Shown: one piece after another, positions 58,765 through 64,000 of the stretch
How positions within the stretch are numbered: position 1 is the stretch's first letter
Layout: each line of letters begins with the position of its first letter
Origin: Galbitalea sp036499165
GTDB taxonomy: Bacteria > Actinomycetota > Actinomycetes > Actinomycetales > Microbacteriaceae
Reading direction: 5' to 3'
Assembly (NCBI GenBank): GCA_036499165.1
Contig: DASYEE010000110.1
Coordinates: 1 to 64,000, forward strand
DNA length: 64,000 bases
The notes under the pieces: model-generated
Databases searched by the model: none
Told to the model about the DNA's origin: nothing
What the model saw: only the letters and a program-made list of their open reading frames with translations
Program-made: the position numbers and the translations under genes

Positions 58765-59891
58765 GCACGCTGGTCGACAACATCGGCCTGCTGGTGGCCC
58801 GGGATCGAGAAATCCCCGATGCAGCCGTCGTGATCGAGCATGGCCTGATCGCCTGGATCGGTCCGGCAGGCGCTGCCCCCGCGGCAGACAAGCGCATCGA
58901 TGCTGGCGACCGATGCGTGATCCCGGGTTTCGTCGACTCGCACAGCCACATCATGTTCGCCGGCGACCGGGCGGACGAGTTCGAGGCCAGGATGGCCGGT
59001 CGCAAATATTCCGCGGGTGGCATTCGCCGCACAGTCGGACTCACGAGGGCTGCGTCAGACGAAGAACTGCTCGCGAATGCACGACGGCTTGTCGCAGAAA
59101 TGCATTCGCAGGGCACGACAACGGTCGAGATCAAGAGCGGATACGGTCTCACGGTCGACGACGAGGCCCGCGCGCTGGCCCTGGCATCGACCCTCACCCC
59201 CGAAACTACCTACCTCGGCGCCCACGTCGTACCGACCGAGTACACGAGCGACGTCGCGGGCTATGTCGACCTCGTGACGGGGGCGATGCTCGACGCCGCA
59301 GCCCCGCACTCTCGCTGGATCGACGTGTTCTGCGAAGACGGCGCGTTCGACGTCGATCAGGCGCGTGCCATCCTCACCGCAGGCATCGAGCGGGGCCTCG
59401 GCGCGCGAATGCACTCCGGCCAGCTGGGGGAGTCCGGAGGAGTGCGCCTTGCCGTCGAGCTCGGCGCAGCATCGGTCGACCACTGCACGTACCTCTCGGC
59501 GGCAGATGTCGACGCGCTCGCCGCAGGCTCGACCGTTGCGACCCTGCTGCCCGGGGTCGAGTTCTCGACCAGGCAGCCATACCCGGATGCCCGCAGGCTG
59601 ATCGACGCCGGCGTGAGCGTCGCGCTCGCCTGCGATTGCAATCCCGGCTCCAGCTTCACCTCCTCCATGCCCTTCTGCATTGCGGTCGCCGTGCGCGACA
59701 TGGGGATGACGCCGGCGGAGGCGCTGTGGTCTGCAACGGCCGGGGGAGCAGCGGCCCTCCAGCGCACGGACATCGGCTCGATCGCTGTAGGTATGCGGGC
59801 AGACCTGGTGTTCCTCGATGCTCCGACCTACGTTCATCTCGCGTACCGGCCCGGGGTCCCGCTCGTGCACCGCGTCCTCACAGCGGACTGA
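58761..59891 (+). CDS. hutI: Imidazolonepropionase
   Basis: A 376-residue zinc/iron amidohydrolase that opens the imidazolone ring to give N-formimidoyl-L-glutamate. The metal motif is DSHSHIMFAGDR (HSH in place of HTH), with MHSGQLGESGG and later the CDCNPGS segment typical of HutI. ATG at 58761 overlaps the previous stop by four bases. Last gene of the hut unit. Confidence 0.93.
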   Translation: MSTLVDNIGLLVARDREIPDAAVVIEHGLIAWIGPAGAAPAADKRIDAGDRCVIPGFVDSHSHIMFAGDRADEFEARMAGRKYSAGGIRRTVGLTRAASDEELLANARRLVAEMHSQGTTTVEIKSGYGLTVDDEARALALASTLTPETTYLGAHVVPTEYTSDVAGYVDLVTGAMLDAAAPHSRWIDVFCEDGAFDVDQARAILTAGIERGLGARMHSGQLGESGGVRLAVELGAASVDHCTYLSAADVDALAAGSTVATLLPGVEFSTRQPYPDARRLIDAGVSVALACDCNPGSSFTSSMPFCIAVAVRDMGMTPAEALWSATAGGAAALQRTDIGSIAVGMRADLVFLDAPTYVHLAYRPGVPLVHRVLTAD

Positions 59892-60074
59892 GCCGGGCGG
59901 CCGCGAGAGCGGCGAGCCAGCGCGCTGTGTCGATTCCCCGGGCTGCAGGTGGTAGCGTCACTCCTGCCTAAGGCAATGGAGCCTGGGGCGGCTTACGGCT
60001 TACCCGCCTGCGGCCGCAGAGATCGTCCTAGAGTGGTTTACCGACCCCCACAGGATGTGTCCCAAGGAGTTGAA

Positions 60075-61217
60075 GTGCGCACTGAAGCCGCATTAGACAG
60101 TCCCCGCGAAAACGCCGACATGAACGAATGGCCTGAACCGCGCGAAGAGCTCGTACAGATTCTGACCCCAGACGGGGAACGGCTCGAGCAGCCGCTGTAC
60201 GACCGGTGGATTTCCGACATCGACGCGGACGCTCTCGTGGCCCTCCTCGAAGACCTGACGGTCGTTCGGCGCATCGACGTCGAGGCCACGGCCCTGCAGA
60301 GACAGGGCGAACTGGGCCTCTGGCCCCCGCTTCTCGGCCAGGAGGCGTCGCAGATCGGCTCGGCGAGGGCTTTGCGTGAAGACGACTTCGTCTTCACCAG
60401 CTATCGCGAGAACGCGGTCGCATACTGCCGTGGCGTGCAGCTCGGCGACCTCGTCAAGGTGTGGCGTGGCACCGCCTTCTCCGGGTGGAACCCGTTCGAT
60501 GTCGGCATGGCGACCCCCCAGGTCATCATCGGCGCGCAGACGCTGCATGCCACCGGTTACGCAATGGGATGCAAGAAGGATGGCGTCGATTCCGTCGCCG
60601 TCGCATACTTCGGCGACGGCGCAACCAGCCAGGGCGACGTCAATGAGGCGATGATCTTCGCGGCGAGTTTCAACGCCCCCGTGATCTTCTTCTGCCAGAA
60701 CAACCACTGGGCCATCTCGGAGCCGGTTGGGCTGCAGGCGGTGCGCCCGATCGCCGACCGCGCGCCAGGGTTCGGCATCCCCAGCATGCGTGTCGACGGC
60801 AATGACGTGCTCGCGGTCATGGCCGCGACGCGCATCGCTCTCGACCGCGCCCGATCGGGCGGAGGCCCGACCTTCATCGAGGCCGTGACCTACCGGATGG
60901 GGCCGCACACGACATCCGACGATCCGTCGAAGTACGAAGACCGCGCCTCGCACGAGGAGTGGGCAGCAAAAGATCCGATTCTCCGTCTGACTCAGTACCT
61001 CGAAGGCGAGGGGATCCTCACCGACGAGGTGCGTGCCGCCGTGAAGTCCAAGGCAGACGACGTGGCGCGAGAGTTCCGTGCAGAGTGCATCGGGATGGCG
61101 AATCCCGAGCCGATGACGGTGTTCGACAACGTGTTCGCGGAGCCGCATTCCGCGCTCGACCGCCAGAAGCAGCAGTTTGCCGCCTATCTCTCCTACGTCG
61201 AGGGCAGCACGCGATGA
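60075..61217 (+). CDS. 2-oxoacid dehydrogenase E1 alpha subunit (pyruvate or branched-chain)
   Basis: A 380-residue thiamine-diphosphate subunit that decarboxylates the 2-oxoacid. The cofactor motif is GDGATSQGDVNEAM and the regulatory/active loop is YRMGPHTTSDDPSKYE. It is part of E1 alpha, E1 beta and E2, all overlapping by four bases. GTG at 60075 follows AAGGAG. Preceded by about 180 bases of non-coding sequence with no recognised motif. The ring of a hut cluster next door and the E1 sequence leave branched-chain keto acids as the favoured substrate; pyruvate is an alternative. Confidence 0.87.
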   Translation: MRTEAALDSPRENADMNEWPEPREELVQILTPDGERLEQPLYDRWISDIDADALVALLEDLTVVRRIDVEATALQRQGELGLWPPLLGQEASQIGSARALREDDFVFTSYRENAVAYCRGVQLGDLVKVWRGTAFSGWNPFDVGMATPQVIIGAQTLHATGYAMGCKKDGVDSVAVAYFGDGATSQGDVNEAMIFAASFNAPVIFFCQNNHWAISEPVGLQAVRPIADRAPGFGIPSMRVDGNDVLAVMAATRIALDRARSGGGPTFIEAVTYRMGPHTTSDDPSKYEDRASHEEWAAKDPILRLTQYLEGEGILTDEVRAAVKSKADDVAREFRAECIGMANPEPMTVFDNVFAEPHSALDRQKQQFAAYLSYVEGSTR

Positions 61218-62221
61218 GCGAGCAGCTGACCCTGTCACGGGCGATCGGGGCCGGGCTCCGTCGTGCGCTGGCAGATGACGACCGGGTCCTCCTCATGGGA
61301 GAAGACATCGGCGACCTTGGTGGAGTCTTCCGTGTCACCGACGGGTTGAAGGCCGAATTCGGAGCCGAGCGGGTGATGGACACGCCACTCGCCGAGTCAG
61401 CCATCCTCGGTACAGCGATCGGTCTCGCCTACCGCGGGTTCCGGCCGGTGGTCGAGATCCAGTTCGACGGCTTCATCTTTCCCGCGTTCGACCAGATCGT
61501 GGCACAGCTCGGCAAGCTTCGCTACCGCACCGGCGGCGCTGTCTCGATGCCGATCACGATCCGCGTGCCCTTCGGCGGTGGAATCGGCTCGGTCGAGCAC
61601 CACTCAGAGTCGCCCGAGGCCTACTTCGCCCACACTCCTGGCCTCCGGGTGGTCAGCTGTTCCAACCCGCAGGACGCGTACTCGATGATTCGCGAAGCGA
61701 TTCGCAGCGATGATCCCGTGCTGTTCTTCGAGCCCAAACGCCGCTACTGGGCCAAGGGCGAGGTCGACCTCGAGGCGGAGCCGGAACCCCTCGGGAGCGC
61801 CAAGGTCGTCGTCACCGGTGCGGATGTCACGCTGGTGACCTACGGACCGCTCGTTGCGACCGCGATTGATGCCGCTGCCGCCGCGGTCGAAGACGGGGTT
61901 TCGGTCGAGGTGATCGACCTTCGCTCTCTTGCGCCGGTCGACTTCGAGACCGTTGAGGCTTCTGTGCGGAAGACCGGGCGCCTCGTCATCACGCATGAGG
62001 CAGCACAGTCCGGCGGACTGGGTGCCGAGATCGCGGCGAGTATCACCGACCGCTGCTTCTACCACCTGGAGGCCGCGCCGCAGCGAGTCACGGGGTTCGA
62101 CGTGCCGTACCCGCCCGCGAAACTCGAGGAACAGTACCTGCCAGACCTCGACCGGATCCTTGACGCCGTCGACCGCGTCCTCGGACGCGAGAACTCTCTC
62201 ACGGGCTGGAGTGCGAAATGA
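61214..62221 (+). CDS. 2-oxoacid dehydrogenase E1 beta subunit
   Basis: A 335-residue transketolase-fold subunit that pairs with E1 alpha. Conserved MGEDIGDLGGVFRVTDGL and the later IEIQFDGFIFPAFDQI-type VVEIQFDGFIFPAFDQIV are family landmarks, as is PEAYFAHTPGLRVV. ATG at 61214 overlaps the E1 alpha stop. Confidence 0.9.
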   Translation: MSEQLTLSRAIGAGLRRALADDDRVLLMGEDIGDLGGVFRVTDGLKAEFGAERVMDTPLAESAILGTAIGLAYRGFRPVVEIQFDGFIFPAFDQIVAQLGKLRYRTGGAVSMPITIRVPFGGGIGSVEHHSESPEAYFAHTPGLRVVSCSNPQDAYSMIREAIRSDDPVLFFEPKRRYWAKGEVDLEAEPEPLGSAKVVVTGADVTLVTYGPLVATAIDAAAAAVEDGVSVEVIDLRSLAPVDFETVEASVRKTGRLVITHEAAQSGGLGAEIAASITDRCFYHLEAAPQRVTGFDVPYPPAKLEEQYLPDLDRILDAVDRVLGRENSLTGWSAK

Positions 62222-63588
62222 CGCGCGACTTCACGCTGCCGGATTTGGGTGAGGGCCTCACCGAATCCGAGCTCGTGGCCTGGCACGTCGTCGTCGGCGA
62301 CCTGGTCGAGTTGAACCAGCCGATCGCGGAGGTCGAGACGGCCAAGGCGATCGTCCAGCTGCCGTCGCCCTTTGCCGGAGTGATCTCTGCGCTCTACGTC
62401 GAGCCGGGGACGACCGTGACCGTGGGATCCCCGCTCGTCGCGTTCGAGTTGGACGGACCAGCGGACGTCGAGGTCGTTGATGACGCCGAGCCGGTACCCC
62501 AGGCCGACGCCGCCGCGAAGCCGGCCCGCAATGCAGTGCTCGTCGGTTACGGCCCTCCTGTCGAGGGAGGGGAGCGTCCGAAACGCAAACGGGCTTCCCG
62601 TCCGCTGCCTGCGCAGGTCGCACCGGCCGGCCCGGCGGCCGAGCGCGTGGTGCAGGACACCCCGAGGTCGACGCCGCCCGTGCGCAAGCTTGCTGCGGAC
62701 CTCGGGATCGACCTCGCTCTCGTGAGCGGAACCGGCGACGCTGGCACCATCACCCGGAGCGACGTGCTGGCTGCGACATCCACAGTGACGGAGACGGCGA
62801 CCTCTGTGTCTGCTGGGACGGTGTCTGCTGGGACGGTGTCAGCGGGGCTCGCGGCGCCCACGCCCGTTCGCGCGCCGCAGAGCGGCGAACGGGAGACTCG
62901 CACACCCATCAAGGGCGTGCGCAAGGCGACCGCGGAGGCGATGGTGCAGAGCGCCTTCACGGCCCCGCACGTCACGGAGTTCCTCACGATCGATGTGACC
63001 GCCGCCTCCGAGCTCTTGGCGGAGCTTCGCGAGAGCAAGGCCTTCGCCGGCCAGCGCATCACGATGCTCGCGCTCGTGGCCAAGGCGCTGCTCCTTGCTG
63101 TCGATCGCACTCCGTCGGTCAACAGCCGGTGGGATGACGCCGCGGCCGAGATCGTGCAGTTCGGCTACGTGAACCTCGGGATCGCGGTCGCGACGCCGCG
63201 CGGGCTCATGGTTCCGAACATCCGGGATGCAGACCAACTCTCTCTCGTCGAGCTGGCCGCATCGCTCACTGACCTCGCCGAGACGGCACGGTCGGGCGCG
63301 ACGACTCCTCAGTCGCTCACCGGTGGGACGATCTCGATCACCAACGTCGGCGTCTTCGGAGTCGACGCGGGCACGCCCATCCTGAATCCGGGGGAGGCGG
63401 CGATCCTCGCGATGGGCGCGGTGCGCAGACTGCCGTGGGAGTACAGGGGCGAGATCGCACTGCGGGACGTCATGACGCTCAGCCTCAGCTTCGACCATCG
63501 GCTCGTAGATGGCGAGCAGGGGTCGCGATTCCTCACCGACATCGGCGCGATCCTGAAGAATCCGGGCATGGCCCTGACAATGGTCTAG
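62218..63588 (+). CDS. 2-oxoacid dehydrogenase E2 (dihydrolipoyl acyltransferase)
   Basis: A 456-residue acyltransferase. An N-terminal lipoyl domain has its lipoylated lysine in EVETAKAIVQLPS, a linker and a small E1/E3-binding domain (about RKLAADLGIDLALVSGTGDAG) follow, and the C-terminal catalytic domain has SFDHRLVDGEQG with the HxxxDG motif. One lipoyl domain is present. E3 is not encoded here; a general lipoamide dehydrogenase may serve. Confidence 0.92.
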   Translation: MTRDFTLPDLGEGLTESELVAWHVVVGDLVELNQPIAEVETAKAIVQLPSPFAGVISALYVEPGTTVTVGSPLVAFELDGPADVEVVDDAEPVPQADAAAKPARNAVLVGYGPPVEGGERPKRKRASRPLPAQVAPAGPAAERVVQDTPRSTPPVRKLAADLGIDLALVSGTGDAGTITRSDVLAATSTVTETATSVSAGTVSAGTVSAGLAAPTPVRAPQSGERETRTPIKGVRKATAEAMVQSAFTAPHVTEFLTIDVTAASELLAELRESKAFAGQRITMLALVAKALLLAVDRTPSVNSRWDDAAAEIVQFGYVNLGIAVATPRGLMVPNIRDADQLSLVELAASLTDLAETARSGATTPQSLTGGTISITNVGVFGVDAGTPILNPGEAAILAMGAVRRLPWEYRGEIALRDVMTLSLSFDHRLVDGEQGSRFLTDIGAILKNPGMALTMV

Positions 63589-63620
63589 CAGAGATCGTTG
63601 GCCCATATTGCGTCGGTCGG

Positions 63621-64000
63621 CTACGGGGTGGTGAGTGCCGCCAGTGCCATCGACTCGAGCAGGGCACGCACGGATGCCCGGGACGCCGAGCGAGCGCTGT
63701 GTGGCGTCGAGTTGATGAGTCCGAAAGTCGCGCGGGCGCGGATCCGCAGCTCCGCGATGGGGGTGGCGGGATGGATGACGCCCAACACTCCGACCCACGC
63801 CTCGATGTAGCTGCGCTGCAGGGTGCGCACGGCGTTCCTGTGTTCTGTCGCAAGGCTGTCGAGATCGCGGTCCTGCACAACGATGACGTCCGCGTTCGAA
63901 AGCGCGAACTCGACGTGGAATTGGATGAGCCCGCGGAGCGCCGCCTCAGCGTCGGGCGCGGCCGCGATGACGGCCTCGCCTCCGTCGACCAGCTCTCGTG
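63621..64000 (-). CDS. TetR-family-like regulator, C-terminal part, 5' end outside window
   Basis: About 126 residues of a helical protein, reading off the right edge on the minus strand. The end contains NADVIVVQDRDLDSLATEHRN, a pattern of TetR-type ligand-binding domains from actinobacterial lipid and CoA regulators, and a C-terminal helix with ESMALAAL. The DNA-binding domain lies outside the window. It converges on the E2 gene. Confidence 0.65.
   Translation of the reverse strand, partial: RELVDGGEAVIAAAPDAEAALRGLIQFHVEFALSNADVIVVQDRDLDSLATEHRNAVRTLQRSYIEAWVGVLGVIHPATPIAELRIRARATFGLINSTPHSARSASRASVRALLESMALAALTTP

Noticed and set aside
1..64000. CRISPR arrays, prophage or transposase genes
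   Set aside because: No regularly spaced repeats, integrase, transposase or phage structural genes were seen on either strand.

Overview
The window is GC-rich DNA from an actinobacterium, most likely a member of the Microbacteriaceae or a close relative. The signs are the prfB-ftsE-ftsX-smpB-ssrA housekeeping order, a tmRNA tag ending in DFALAA, F420-type oxidoreductases, many GTG/TTG starts and a DtxR/IdeR-type iron box. Genes are tightly packed on both strands, with about 65 protein genes, one tRNA and one tmRNA. No intergenic stretch exceeds about 250 bases. I see no insertion sequence, prophage or CRISPR array.

1-4540: the end of prfB, an iron-box-preceded DoxX-type membrane gene, a VOC protein, then ftsE-ftsX and smpB. 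4560-11100: a sugar module sits between smpB and its usual partner ssrA. It has a LacI regulator with a PfkB kinase on the minus strand, and an ABC sugar transporter, a small ABM-fold protein and an AGE-family sugar isomerase on the plus strand. Two matching operator-like sites lie in the divergent region. 11191-11561: ssrA (tmRNA). 11720-15190: a HAD hydrolase, a sulfatase and its formylglycine-generating enzyme, all apparently cytosolic.

15200-28030: a PH-domain membrane pair, a TetR-controlled DHA2 efflux pump, an RraA-like gene divergent from a DUF6282-type hydrolase, an F420-type luciferase-like enzyme, a GATase, a second TetR/MFS pair, a further MFS pump and gluconokinase. 28040-40260: two closely related aldo/keto reductases, phosphoketolase, tRNA-Arg(TCT), an alpha/beta hydrolase with a divergent MarR regulator, a decayed epimerase fragment abutting a PrmC-like methyltransferase without a normal start codon, a DMT exporter, a single-stranded DNA-binding protein and a SRPBCC protein.

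40400-47000: a lipoprotein, the ABC-F protein EttA, two acyl-CoA thioesterases, a deazaflavin-dependent reductase and a large FAD dehydrogenase. 47230-52770: a complete branched-chain amino-acid type ABC transporter (binding protein, terminator, then permeases and ATPases) with a translationally coupled VOC gene. 53790-59890: an IclR regulator divergent from hutH-hutU-hutG-hutI, with a perfect 18-bp palindrome between them; this degrades histidine to glutamate. 60075-63590: E1 alpha, E1 beta and E2 of a branched-chain 2-oxoacid or pyruvate dehydrogenase complex, followed by the end of a convergent TetR-type gene cut by the window edge. Together the second half reads as amino-acid uptake and catabolism, and the first half as cell division, ribosome rescue and sugar or sulfate-ester use.
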